This document shows positions 16,933 through 25,764 of a DNA stretch of 64,000 nucleotides, piece by piece. The translations under genes and the position numbers were made by a program. The notes under the pieces were generated by a model. That model was not told where the DNA came from. It ran no database searches and was given only the letters and a program-made list of their open reading frames with translations. The stretch is from Pelomonas sp963422775 (lineage in GTDB: Bacteria; Pseudomonadota; Gammaproteobacteria; Burkholderiales; Burkholderiaceae_C). The stretch's first letter is position 1. Each line of letters opens with the position of its first letter. The stretch lies in assembly GCA_963422775.4 (NCBI GenBank), contig CAUJSJ030000109.1, positions 40,078-104,077 of the forward strand, read 5' to 3'.

Positions 16933-17472
16933 ATGAGCCTGCACAACGTGTCCCCCGGCGCCAAGGCGCCCGACGAGTTCAACGTCATCATCGAGATCCC
17001 GATGAATGCCGACCCGATCAAGTACGAGGTCGACAAGGAAACCGGCGCACTGTTCGTCGACCGCTTCCTGACGACGCCGATGTACTACCCGTGCAACTAC
17101 GGCTACATCCCGCGCACGCTGGCCGACGACGGCGACCCGGTGGACGTACTGGTCATCACGCCCTTCGCGCTGTCGCCCGGTGTCGTCGTGACCTGCCGCC
17201 CGCTGGGCGTGCTGATGATGGACGACGAAGCCGGCGGCGACGCCAAGCTGCTCGCCGTGCCCACCAGCAAGATCCTGGCGATGTACGACCACTGGCAGAA
17301 GATCGAGGACGTGAACCCGGCCCGCCTGGCAGCGATCCAGCACTTCTTCGAGCATTACAAGGATCTCGAAAAGGGCAAGTGGGTCAAGGTCAAGGGCTGG
17401 GAAGGCTCGGAGTCCGCCAAGCGCGAGATCACCGAGGGCATGGCCAATTACGACAAGCCGCTGGCGAAGTAA
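16933..17472 (+). CDS. ppa: Soluble inorganic pyrophosphatase
   Basis: A 179-residue cytoplasmic family I pyrophosphatase that removes pyrophosphate from biosynthetic reactions. The signature DGDPVDVLV (three metal-binding aspartates) and the PCNYGYIPRTL stretch are intact, and length is normal. ATG 16933 gives MSLHNVSPGAKAPDEFNVII, the usual family N-terminus, so the ATG at 16900 is rejected. It is transcribed away from hppA, so the soluble and membrane pyrophosphatases may share control. A strong terminator follows. Confidence 0.95.
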   Translation: MSLHNVSPGAKAPDEFNVIIEIPMNADPIKYEVDKETGALFVDRFLTTPMYYPCNYGYIPRTLADDGDPVDVLVITPFALSPGVVVTCRPLGVLMMDDEAGGDAKLLAVPTSKILAMYDHWQKIEDVNPARLAAIQHFFEHYKDLEKGKWVKVKGWEGSESAKREITEGMANYDKPLAK

Positions 17473-17495
17473 GCCGCTCGCCGCGACGACTCAGG

Positions 17496-17522
17496 AAGAC
17501 GCCGCCTCAGCGGCGTCTTTTC
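17496..17522 (+). terminator. Rho-independent terminator after ppa
   Basis: AAGACGCCGC (17496-17505) and GCGGCGTCTT (17510-17519) form a perfect 10-bp stem around CTCA, followed by TTT. The A/T flanks make it usable on both strands. It also covers the end of the opposing histidine kinase gene, whose stop is at 17521. Confidence 0.9.
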
Positions 17523-19857
17523 ATTGGGCGGTCCTGCCGCACTCGGCCAGCAAGGCCGCCGCAATGACCGGCTTGTAGAGCGCGGCGTCGAACAGGGCCG
17601 CCAGCTCCGGCGCCATGGGGCGGTCGATGAGGGCGACGCAGCGGCGCGCCGAGTGCTCGGAGCGCCATTGCTGAACGTGCGCAAGGCCGGTCGCGTCCAG
17701 CAGCCTGGGGTCGCACAGCAGCAGGTCGGCAGGCGGCAGTGCGGCGGCGGCGGGGCGCTCGACCTCGATGTCCGCGGCAAACAGCAGCTCGGCGACACGG
17801 TCGGCATGGCCTTGCGGCGCGTCGATCAGCAACGCGAGCAGGCCCGCCTCAGACGCCTCTGCCGGCGTGGCACCGTCGGTCTGCATCAGCACATCCTCGG
17901 CCCGGCCCGGCGCCAGCGGCAGGCTGAACACGAAGCGGCTGCCCTGGCCCACGCTGCTGTGCAGCTCAATGCGGGCGCCCATGGCCTCCACGATGTGCTG
18001 GGCCACGGCCAGGCCCAGGCCCGAGCCGGCCTCCGGCGGCTGGCCCTCCTGCGGCGGGGCACGCCAGAAGGGTTCGAACAACCGGGCCCGGTCCTGCGGC
18101 GCGATGCCGTTGCCGGTGTCGGCCACCTCGAAGCGCCAGCTGCCCGGTGACGTGCTGCAGGGCGTGACGCTCAGCTCGATACGCCCGTCGGCGGTGAACT
18201 TGGCGGCGTTGGACAGCAGGTTCAGCAGCACCTGGCGCAGGCGCTTGGCGTCGGCCAGCACGACGGCGGGCAGCTCGGGGTGGATGCGGGCCCGGAAGCT
18301 GTTGTGACGTTGGCGTGCCAGCAGCTTGCCCTGCTCGGCCAGCTCGTGCAGCAGGCCGTGGATGTACAGCGGCGCAGGCACCAGGTCCAGCGCGCGCAGC
18401 TCGCCGCGCGAGAACTCCACCAGCTCGTCGATCAGCGCCAGTTGATAGGCCACGCCCTGCTCGACGCTGGCGCGCAGCTGCTGGTCGCGCCTGCCGCTGC
18501 CACCCAGCAAGCGCAGATAGCTCACCGTCGCGGCCAGCGGTGCGCGCAGGTCGTGGCCGATGTAGGCCAGCAGGCGGCTGCGCTGCTGGTGCAACTGGCC
18601 GGCGTCGTGCAGCGCCACGCGCAGCTGCGCCGTGCGTTGCTCCACCTGCTGCTCCAGTTCGCGGCCGCGGGCGGCGCGCTCCTCCAGCAGCTGTGCCTGG
18701 GCGGCCAGCTCGGCGCGGCGCTGCTGAACCACCCGTTGCACCAGCGCCACCAGCAGGATCAGGTGCGACAGCAGCAGCACCGTCGGCGTGGTCAGCCAGA
18801 TCAACGGGCCCAGCTCCAGCCAGCCCAGCATGTAGGCGTAGCGCGGCAGCGCCCCCAGTACGGACGACGCCATCACCAGCGCGGCCCAGCCCGCCATCGG
18901 CAGGCTCCGCGACCAGGCCCAGCCGGCCAGCACCAGCGTCAGCAGGCCGCACAGCCCGGTGAGCGTGTTCACCGGCTGCGCCAGGGTCTGGTAGTCGCCC
19001 CACAGGGCGCCGAACAAGCCGGCGGCCATGGCCAGCCAGACCGCTGCCAGCGCCCAGCGCAGCGCGCCTGCCGCGTGGCGCAGCGGCAGGATGGCCGCCA
19101 CGGCGAGCGACTGCAGCAGCTGCGCCGCGCTCATCAGCACCAGCAGGCTGCGTGGCGCCCAGCCGGTGGCGCCGGGCCACAAGTATTGAAAGCCCAGCCC
19201 GTGCATGCTCAGCTCATACAGCCCGTAGGCGGCCACCGAGCCTGCCATCAGCGCAAAGGCGGCCTGGCGCCAGAAGAAGAACAGCAGCAGATAGCCGGCG
19301 GCGGCCAGCATCTGGTTTCCGGCCAGCACGGCGATGGCCAGCACGGTGTAGCGGTCCGCGCGCAGGCAGTCGCTGGGCTGGCACAGCAGCGCGTCGAAGG
19401 AGGTCAGCGTGCGGCCGGACTCGCGCAGCATCAGCCGCAGCGGCCGGCCCGGCTCAGGCGTCAGCTCGAAGCTGACGTTGGCAGTGTCCAGCGGCCATTG
19501 CCGGTGCGGCACGAGCAGGCCGGCCTCGCTGTGCTGCCAATGCCCGTCGCGCGTCTCGACCCAGAGCTGAGCGTGTTCCATACGTGCCAGCGTCATCACC
19601 AGCCACAGCGTCTGCGGCGCCTCGCCGGTGGGCAGTTCCAGCCGCGCCCACAGGGCCGTGCGCGTGTAGCCAGGCGTGCGCAGCGGGCCGGTGTGAACAT
19701 CGGGCCGGAACTCGCCCACCCGTGCCTGCGCCTGGGCCAGCGTCATCGTGCCGCTGGGGTCTTCCAGCAATTGCCAGGCCGGCCGGGGCTGTGCCTGCGC
19801 CGCGCAGGCGATACCCAGCCAGATCAGGCCGCAGATGACGTGCAGCCAAGGCCGCAT
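17521..19857 (-). CDS. 7TMR-DISM sensor histidine kinase with degenerate C-terminal receiver
   Basis: A 778-residue hybrid sensor. A signal peptide (LHVICGLIWLGIACAAQAQ) is followed by a periplasmic 7TMR-DISM domain, seven membrane helices (about 185-390), a coiled coil, the HisKA box GHDLRAPLAATVSYLRLLG (His near 435), N box LLNLLSNAAKFTADG and G boxes VADTGNGIAP and GSGLGLAVAQ. The last about 120 residues look like a receiver (LLLCDPRLLDATG, ALYKPV) but lack the acidic pair, so phosphotransfer there is doubtful. GTG and ATG choices upstream would overlap the regulator; ATG 19857 overlaps its stop by one base. It acts with the AraC-type response regulator encoded just upstream. Confidence 0.88.
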   Translation of the reverse strand: MRPWLHVICGLIWLGIACAAQAQPRPAWQLLEDPSGTMTLAQAQARVGEFRPDVHTGPLRTPGYTRTALWARLELPTGEAPQTLWLVMTLARMEHAQLWVETRDGHWQHSEAGLLVPHRQWPLDTANVSFELTPEPGRPLRLMLRESGRTLTSFDALLCQPSDCLRADRYTVLAIAVLAGNQMLAAAGYLLLFFFWRQAAFALMAGSVAAYGLYELSMHGLGFQYLWPGATGWAPRSLLVLMSAAQLLQSLAVAAILPLRHAAGALRWALAAVWLAMAAGLFGALWGDYQTLAQPVNTLTGLCGLLTLVLAGWAWSRSLPMAGWAALVMASSVLGALPRYAYMLGWLELGPLIWLTTPTVLLLSHLILLVALVQRVVQQRRAELAAQAQLLEERAARGRELEQQVEQRTAQLRVALHDAGQLHQQRSRLLAYIGHDLRAPLAATVSYLRLLGGSGRRDQQLRASVEQGVAYQLALIDELVEFSRGELRALDLVPAPLYIHGLLHELAEQGKLLARQRHNSFRARIHPELPAVVLADAKRLRQVLLNLLSNAAKFTADGRIELSVTPCSTSPGSWRFEVADTGNGIAPQDRARLFEPFWRAPPQEGQPPEAGSGLGLAVAQHIVEAMGARIELHSSVGQGSRFVFSLPLAPGRAEDVLMQTDGATPAEASEAGLLALLIDAPQGHADRVAELLFAADIEVERPAAAALPPADLLLCDPRLLDATGLAHVQQWRSEHSARRCVALIDRPMAPELAALFDAALYKPVIAAALLAECGRTAQ

Positions 19858-20639
19858 CAGGCGCTGCCGCCGTTGCGCTGCAGCTGGCGCCAGGCCTGCG
19901 GCGTCAGCCCCAGGCGCTCTCGAAAGGCAGTGGAGAAATTGGCCGAGTTGGTGAAGCCGACCTCGAAGGCAATGTCCTGCACGCTCATCGGCGTGGCTGC
20001 CAGCAGGCGGCAACCGACGCGGATGCGCTCCTCGCTGATGAAGCCCGACACCGTCAGGCCGAGATGCTTGCGAAACAGCGTGGACAGGCGCCGCTCGCTC
20101 AAGCCCAGCCGCTCGGCCAGCTCGCCCACCGAAGGGAGGGCCTCCAGCTGCTCGCCAATGAGCTGCGTGGCCGCGTTGACGAAGGCCAGGTCCGGGTCGC
20201 ACGGCGCGCCGCCTCGCTGCAGTGCTGCCTGGGTGCGCGGCAGATGGACATGGACCCTCGCCAGTACCTCGTCGGCCAGAAAGGGCTTGCCGATGTAGTC
20301 CACCGCCCCCAGGCGCAGGCCGTCCACGCGTTGCTGCGCACTTGCGTGGGCCGAGAGAAAGATCACCGGGATCTCGCAGGTGGCCGCATCGCCCTTGAGC
20401 AGCCGGCACACGGCGTGGCCGTCCATGCCGGGCATCAGCAGGTCCAGCAGGATCAGGTCGGGCCGCTGCGCCTGGGCGCGATGAAAGCCCGCGAGCCCGT
20501 CGGCGGCATGCAGCAGCCGGTAGTGGCGGGCCAGCAGATCGGAGAGCTGGCGCAGCTGCTCAGGCGCATCGTCGATCAGCAGAAGCCGCGCCGCACCGGG
20601 CGGAGCCATGTGGTCGGGCGTGGCGAGGGGGGCGCTCAT
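19857..20639 (-). CDS. Response regulator with AraC-type DNA-binding domain
   Basis: A 260-residue protein. The receiver domain spans about 17-135, with acidic residues in LLLIDDAP, phospho-acceptor Asp in LILLDLLMPGMDG and Lys in GKPF. An AraC-family double helix-turn-helix follows at about 160-255 (LAERLGLSERRLSTLFRKHL and MSVQDIAFEVGFTNSANFS). It is the output partner of the downstream histidine kinase. The next gene, divergent and 193 bp away, encodes a large PEP-CTERM surface protein, which is an obvious candidate target by position only. Confidence 0.92.
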   Translation of the reverse strand: MSAPLATPDHMAPPGAARLLLIDDAPEQLRQLSDLLARHYRLLHAADGLAGFHRAQAQRPDLILLDLLMPGMDGHAVCRLLKGDAATCEIPVIFLSAHASAQQRVDGLRLGAVDYIGKPFLADEVLARVHVHLPRTQAALQRGGAPCDPDLAFVNAATQLIGEQLEALPSVGELAERLGLSERRLSTLFRKHLGLTVSGFISEERIRVGCRLLAATPMSVQDIAFEVGFTNSANFSTAFRERLGLTPQAWRQLQRNGGSA

Positions 20640-20782
20640 CGCGGCGGATTGTCAACCGGCTTTGCACGCCGTTTACATCCGGTTATTTTTTTGGGGCGAC
20701 GAACCAGCACAGGTTTGCTGCGGTTTGGCAAAGGTGAGGTGGCCGGAGTGAGGAGAAAGTCACGCTGCTCAGGGAGATGAGC

Positions 20783-20806
20783 GCCGCCAGGCGGATGCCT
20801 GGCGGC
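20783..20806 (+). promoter_or_regulatory. Perfect 10-bp hairpin in the leader of the PEP-CTERM gene
   Basis: GCCGCCAGGC (20783-20792) and GCCTGGCGGC (20797-20806) pair around GGAT, ending 26 bp before the ATG and upstream of the GGGAGA ribosome site. It has no T run, so it is more likely an mRNA stability or translation element, or a protein-binding palindrome, than a terminator. Confidence 0.5.
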
Positions 20807-20832
20807 CCAGCAACGCATTTGGGAGAGCCACC

Positions 20833-23800
20833 ATGAAGACGCGCCAGCTCGGCAAGATCAAGCCTGCCTGCCGGGAACGCGCCATGCGCGTGATGCCGGC
20901 GCTGTCGCGGCTGAGCCTGCTGATCGGCCTGGGGCTCGCATCGGGCATGGCGACCGGAGGCGCTAGCTACACCGACTCGGTCACCTTCAGCACGACCAAC
21001 CAGAGCCTGTGGGGCAACAGCTCGGTGGCTGACATCAGCAAGAGCAACTTCCTGGGGGTCAGCTGGGGCACGTTCACCGGGGGCGCGGCCTCGCCGGCCT
21101 TCTCCATCGGCAGCATCACCGACGTTTACGAGCCGGTCTTCAATACCTACCTGGGCAGCTATGGCCTCAAGGCGTCGATGAGCAGCTCGGCCAAGATTGG
21201 GCTGGACTTCTCCACGGCGCTGCGCGGCGGCACGATCGACTATTCACAGTCGGTCAATCCCTTGCTGACCCTCGACACCATCAAGGTCAACACGGTCTTT
21301 TCGGTCTCGGCCAAGGACACACTGAAAGAGGCCGCCGTCATCAAAACGACCGCGCCCAACGTCAGCACCTACCTGGCTGCGACCCTGGACTTCCAGGCCA
21401 ATCTGCAGGCCACCGGCTGCGCGGTCAGCTGCTCGTCGATGAACGAGTCCTTCGGCTTCAAGACCGGCACGATGAACCTGATCAGTTGGAACCCTTCGAC
21501 CACGCCGCAAGGCAGGTTGGGTGACGGCGATTTCTCTCAGACGTTCTCCAGCAGCGCCGGGCGGATCGTTATCGGGGGGGTCGCCGATGTGGGCAGCTAC
21601 AAGTTCGCGGACACCCTCACGGCCGGCAACTGCAGCAGCACGGGATCTTTTGCCCACTGCGCCGCCAACCTGCTCAGCGGTGACCTCAACCTGACGGCCA
21701 TGCTGGCGGCCACCGGCAGGTTTCCGTTCTACAAGGACATTTCTTACGGCGGCATCCACCTTCAGGCCAAGATCGTGGATGTCGCCCTGAAGCCCGACTA
21801 CGCACTGAATCTCGACGTTGCCGTGACGGCACCAGTTTTCGCGCAACTCGAGTTCGACAAACCCATCACCGAGATTCTGGCCGACGGCACCGAGCTGCGG
21901 CACAGTGACAAGAAGGTGAGCTTTGCCCTGGGCAGCACGGTGAACCTGCGCTTCGATCCCAACGAAGTCGGCACCTTGATCAAGCGCAGCTACTACCTCA
22001 ATCAGGCCAGTTTCAACACCAGCGTCAGCGCCACGGCCAAGCTGGACCTGGATAGCAAGGTGGGCTGCGGCGTCAGCCTGAGCGCCTTCGGCTACAACGT
22101 GATTCCCGACACGAGCAATGACTGCGCCTTTCGCAACACCTCAAACCTGGCCGACAACAGCAGCCAGTTGTATGGGGCCGACAACCGCCTGAACTCGGTT
22201 CGCACCACAGGCGTGTACCAGGGCCTGGGCAGCTTCAATGACTTGAGTGTGGGTGGCGTTTACGGAGCCGGTCAGCTCATCCAGAACACCGGCAGCGGCA
22301 GCGTGGCCCGTATCAGCGCGGGCGACACGGCCACGGTGAACGGCAACAACGCGCTCTTCAATAACGCCCAGCACGCCAAGACCTTTGTGTCCGGGCGTCT
22401 CAGCATCGAACAGCGCGCGGCGCTGAACAACAGCGCGGGCGCCGAACTGGTCATCGAGGCCGGCGGGGTGTTCAAGAACAGCTATGTGGTGGATGACGAT
22501 TTCAATCCGAACAGCTACGGGCGAATCAGCAATCGCAATGCGACCGGCAGCACCGACTCCGTACCCCTGATTACCAACCGGGGCAGCATCGAGATCGGCG
22601 GCCAGTTCGTCAATGGCGGCGTCATCAACAACTGGGGCAGCGTCACCTTGCTGCAAGGCGGCAACCTGGTGCAAGGTGGCGTCATGGCATACGGCGGCAG
22701 CCTGGTCGGCCAGGAAGGGGTTTTCAACAACCAGGCCGGTGGCACGCTGACGGTTGGCCTCTTCAGCTTTGGCGAGGCCTCTGCTGGCACCGTCAATCTG
22801 CTGGCCGGCAGCACGCTGAACGTCGCTGCCTCCTCCTCGGTCAGGTACGGCTACAAGCAGGTCAATGCCGGCACCATCAACGTCACCGCAGGAGGCCGGC
22901 TCTGGAACTACGGCGAACTCCAGATCGGCGATGGCGGCACCAGTGGCAGCCTGACCGGCAGCATCGTCAACTTTGACACCCTGAGCTTCCTGCGCAGCGA
23001 CGACAACAGCTTCGCCGGTGTCATCGACGGCGGCGGCACGCTCAGAAAGCTGGGCCAGAACACTCTGACCCTCACGGCCAACAACACGTACACCGGGATC
23101 ACCGCGATCGACGGTGGCCGGCTCGTGCTGCCTGGCAATAACGCTTCCAGCGAGTTCCGCATCGCGGCCAATGCAGTGCTGGATCTGGGGGCGCCCGGCG
23201 GAGTTGACCGCGATATGGCGGCCAACACCCGCTTCAGCGGGGCCGGCAGCCTGCTCAAGACCGGTGCCGGCCAATTGCGTTGGGGTCAGTCCGGTGCATC
23301 GTTCGCGATGGATGCCGGGGGAATGATCGATGTGCAGGGCGGCAGCCTGGTCGGTGGTTCCTCTGGCAACGAGGACTGGAGCCTCAACAAGGGCGGGCTG
23401 AAGGTCGCCGCCGGCGCTTTTTTTGAAGGGGTGGAGGCCAACGTCCGCGTTGACGCCATCAGCGGCGCCGGCACCATCAAGTCCGGCTACAACGGTGCGG
23501 GCTACAGCGCCTTCACGATGGGCGTGGTCAATGGGTCCGGTGTATTTTCGGGAACACTGGGGAACGGTGGAGCCGCAGGCAATTTCACGAAGGTCGGCGC
23601 AGGTCTCCAGGTACTGACCGGCGCGAACACGTTCACGGGCCGCTTGACCGTCAACGGCGGCGAGTTGCGGATCGGCGACGGCGGAACGACCGGCTCTCTG
23701 GCCACGGTGCTGGTCACCAATAACAGCGAGCTGAGTTTCTTCCGCAGCGACAACATCAGCTTCGCCGGCGTGATCGACGGCACGGGCAATCTCACCAAGA

Positions 23801-25746
23801 TGGGCGCCGGCCAACTTGCGCTGTCCGGCAACAACAGCTATGGCGGCATCACCAGCGTTCAGCAGGGCACCCTGGTGCTGACGGGCACGAGCCGCTCGCG
23901 GCTGTTCGACATCGGGGCGCGCACGGCGCTGGAGGTGCAAGTGGCCCAGGGCACGCGCGACGGCACGGCGGACGTGCAGTTCGTCGGCGCCGGCCAGTTG
24001 GTCAAGAGCGGCGCCGGCACGACCATTTGGTCAGGAGCCAAGGCCCGCTTCGCGCTGGACAAGGGCGCGTGGATCGATGTGCAGGGCGGTACCCTGGTGG
24101 GGGGCTCCTTCGGTAATGAGGACTGGAGCGCCAACCAGTCCAGCCTGACCGTCGCCACGGGCGCGCTCTTCCACGGGGTGGAGGCGAATGTGCGTGTCGA
24201 CGCCTTGGGCGGATCCGGGCGCATTCAATCGGGCTACAAGGGCGCCGGCTACAACAGCTTCACGTTCGGCGTTGCGGACGGCTCTGGCACCTTCTATGGC
24301 GTGCTTGCCGACAGCAACACCGCCGAGGGCCATATCGGCAACTTCACCAAGGTCGGCAGCGGCACGCAGACGCTTGTCGGCAACAACACCTTCACCGGCG
24401 TCCTCAGCATCGAAGCCGGCACCCTGCGCATCGGCGAGGGCGGGAGCGGCTCGCTGGCCACCGGCAGCATCGTCAACAACGGTGCGCTGGTGTTCTCGCG
24501 CGGCAACATGAGCTATCAAGGCGTCATTTCCGGCAGCGGCAGCCTGAACAAGCCGATCGGCGGCACCCTGCTGCTGAGCGGGGCCAACACCTACACCGGC
24601 AAGACCAGCGTGGACGCCGGCGTGCTGCTGCTGCAGGGCAGCACCCGTTCCGCCGAGTTCGCCGTCAGGACCGGCGCTGTGCTGGACCTGGCCGTGGCCA
24701 GCGGCGCTCGCGTCAACGCAGCCGACACCGTGTTCTCCGGCAGCGGCACCTTGCGCAAGACCGGCGCCGGCAAGGCCACCTGGGAGCAGAGCAAGGCGAC
24801 TTTCGCGCTGGGCAGCGGCAGCCTGATCGACGTGCAGGGCGGCACGCTGGTCGGCGGCTCCTATGCCAACGAGGACTGGACGGCCAACAAGAGCCGGCTG
24901 AACGTGGCCGCTGGGGCCGTCTTCGACAGCGACGAGGCCAATGTGCGCGTCGATGCGCTCACGGGTGCGGGCATCATCAAGTCCGGCTACAACGGCTCGG
25001 GCTATGTCGCGTTCACGATGGGCGTAGGCAACGGCTCGGGCGAGTTCTCCGGTGTGCTGGCGAACAGCGAGTTCACTGGCAACTTCGTCAAGGTGGGCAC
25101 CGGCACGCAGACGCTCAGCGGCATCAACACCTACACCGGCACGACGAGCGTGCAGGCCGGTGAACTGAGGCTCAATGGCTCGTCCCTGAGCAGCGCCTTC
25201 AGCGTCGACGCCGGCGCCACGCTCGGCGGCAGTGGCGCGCTGGGCAGCCTCGTGCTCGCCGGCAGGCTTGCTCCCGGCAACTCGCCCGGCAGCTTGAGCG
25301 TGGCGGGCAATGCGACGTTTGCCGAGGGTGCCAGCTATCTGTGGGAGATCGCAGATTTGGCCTACGACCAACTGAGCGTCGGCGGCACGCTGAGCCTGAA
25401 CGCGAGCGCGGCCAACCCCTTCACCGTCACACTGAAGTCGCTGCTGGCGAACGGCAGCGCGGGCTTGGCTGCAGGCTTCGACGCCCGGCAGGACCACAGC
25501 TACACGCTGGCCTTTGCGAGCGGCGGCATCCTGGGCTTCTCGGCCGAAGAGTTCAGCATCGACGGCAGCGGCTTTGCCAACCCGCTGATGGGCGGCCACT
25601 GGTCGGTGGCAGCCAGCGGCAACGCGCTGAACCTGAACTTCACCGCCGCCGTGCCGGAGCCCGGCACCTACGCGATGCTGCTGGCGGGCCTGCTGCTGGT
25701 TGGGCGGGTGGCCAGGCGCCGGCTGGGCGAAGTGGCTCGACGCTGA
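20833..25746 (+). CDS. PEP-CTERM surface protein with autotransporter-associated beta-strand repeats
   Basis: A 1637-residue exported protein. It has a long signal region (LSRLSLLIGLGLASGMATGG, about residues 30-50), an unrecognised Ser/Thr/Asn-rich domain to about 450, and then beta-helix repeats of the autotransporter-associated type (NTYTG, GxGTLxKxG, GAGxLxLxG). It ends in a PEP-CTERM sorting signal, VPEPGTYAMLLAGLLLVGR followed by RRR (about 1607-1637). There is no autotransporter beta-barrel. Known biology of PEP-CTERM: an exosortase removes the tail after export and the protein is attached to the surface or matrix; the exosortase is not in this window. GGGAGA precedes ATG 20833. A two-component system diverges from it. 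Confidence 0.88.
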   Translation: MKTRQLGKIKPACRERAMRVMPALSRLSLLIGLGLASGMATGGASYTDSVTFSTTNQSLWGNSSVADISKSNFLGVSWGTFTGGAASPAFSIGSITDVYEPVFNTYLGSYGLKASMSSSAKIGLDFSTALRGGTIDYSQSVNPLLTLDTIKVNTVFSVSAKDTLKEAAVIKTTAPNVSTYLAATLDFQANLQATGCAVSCSSMNESFGFKTGTMNLISWNPSTTPQGRLGDGDFSQTFSSSAGRIVIGGVADVGSYKFADTLTAGNCSSTGSFAHCAANLLSGDLNLTAMLAATGRFPFYKDISYGGIHLQAKIVDVALKPDYALNLDVAVTAPVFAQLEFDKPITEILADGTELRHSDKKVSFALGSTVNLRFDPNEVGTLIKRSYYLNQASFNTSVSATAKLDLDSKVGCGVSLSAFGYNVIPDTSNDCAFRNTSNLADNSSQLYGADNRLNSVRTTGVYQGLGSFNDLSVGGVYGAGQLIQNTGSGSVARISAGDTATVNGNNALFNNAQHAKTFVSGRLSIEQRAALNNSAGAELVIEAGGVFKNSYVVDDDFNPNSYGRISNRNATGSTDSVPLITNRGSIEIGGQFVNGGVINNWGSVTLLQGGNLVQGGVMAYGGSLVGQEGVFNNQAGGTLTVGLFSFGEASAGTVNLLAGSTLNVAASSSVRYGYKQVNAGTINVTAGGRLWNYGELQIGDGGTSGSLTGSIVNFDTLSFLRSDDNSFAGVIDGGGTLRKLGQNTLTLTANNTYTGITAIDGGRLVLPGNNASSEFRIAANAVLDLGAPGGVDRDMAANTRFSGAGSLLKTGAGQLRWGQSGASFAMDAGGMIDVQGGSLVGGSSGNEDWSLNKGGLKVAAGAFFEGVEANVRVDAISGAGTIKSGYNGAGYSAFTMGVVNGSGVFSGTLGNGGAAGNFTKVGAGLQVLTGANTFTGRLTVNGGELRIGDGGTTGSLATVLVTNNSELSFFRSDNISFAGVIDGTGNLTKMGAGQLALSGNNSYGGITSVQQGTLVLTGTSRSRLFDIGARTALEVQVAQGTRDGTADVQFVGAGQLVKSGAGTTIWSGAKARFALDKGAWIDVQGGTLVGGSFGNEDWSANQSSLTVATGALFHGVEANVRVDALGGSGRIQSGYKGAGYNSFTFGVADGSGTFYGVLADSNTAEGHIGNFTKVGSGTQTLVGNNTFTGVLSIEAGTLRIGEGGSGSLATGSIVNNGALVFSRGNMSYQGVISGSGSLNKPIGGTLLLSGANTYTGKTSVDAGVLLLQGSTRSAEFAVRTGAVLDLAVASGARVNAADTVFSGSGTLRKTGAGKATWEQSKATFALGSGSLIDVQGGTLVGGSYANEDWTANKSRLNVAAGAVFDSDEANVRVDALTGAGIIKSGYNGSGYVAFTMGVGNGSGEFSGVLANSEFTGNFVKVGTGTQTLSGINTYTGTTSVQAGELRLNGSSLSSAFSVDAGATLGGSGALGSLVLAGRLAPGNSPGSLSVAGNATFAEGASYLWEIADLAYDQLSVGGTLSLNASAANPFTVTLKSLLANGSAGLAAGFDARQDHSYTLAFASGGILGFSAEEFSIDGSGFANPLMGGHWSVAASGNALNLNFTAAVPEPGTYAMLLAGLLLVGRVARRRLGEVARR
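22915..25160 (+). repeat. Tandem repeat of about 250 codons in the PEP-CTERM gene
   Basis: The marker IDVQGG(S/T)LVGGS begins at 23326, 24073 and 24826, spacings of 747 and 753 bp (249 and 251 codons). Each unit carries NEDW, EANVRVDA, SGYxGxGY, GNFTKVG, NTFTG and GxLRIGxGG in the same order. A leading part-unit with IGDGGTSGSL and FAGVIDGGGTL starts near 22915, in register with the same period. Copies are diverged at the DNA level, so the duplication is not recent. Confidence 0.85.
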
Positions 25747-25764
25747 GATCGGCGACTGTCGGGT

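Noticed and set aside
20640..20832. Search for a sigma-54 promoter upstream of the PEP-CTERM gene
   Set aside because: A TGGC element exists near 20799, but the GC of the -12 box is out of register by two bases, so the spacing does not fit.
20833..25746. Repeat-rich gene as a classical type V autotransporter
   Set aside because: There is no C-terminal beta-barrel; the protein ends in a PEP-CTERM signal, so secretion follows another route.
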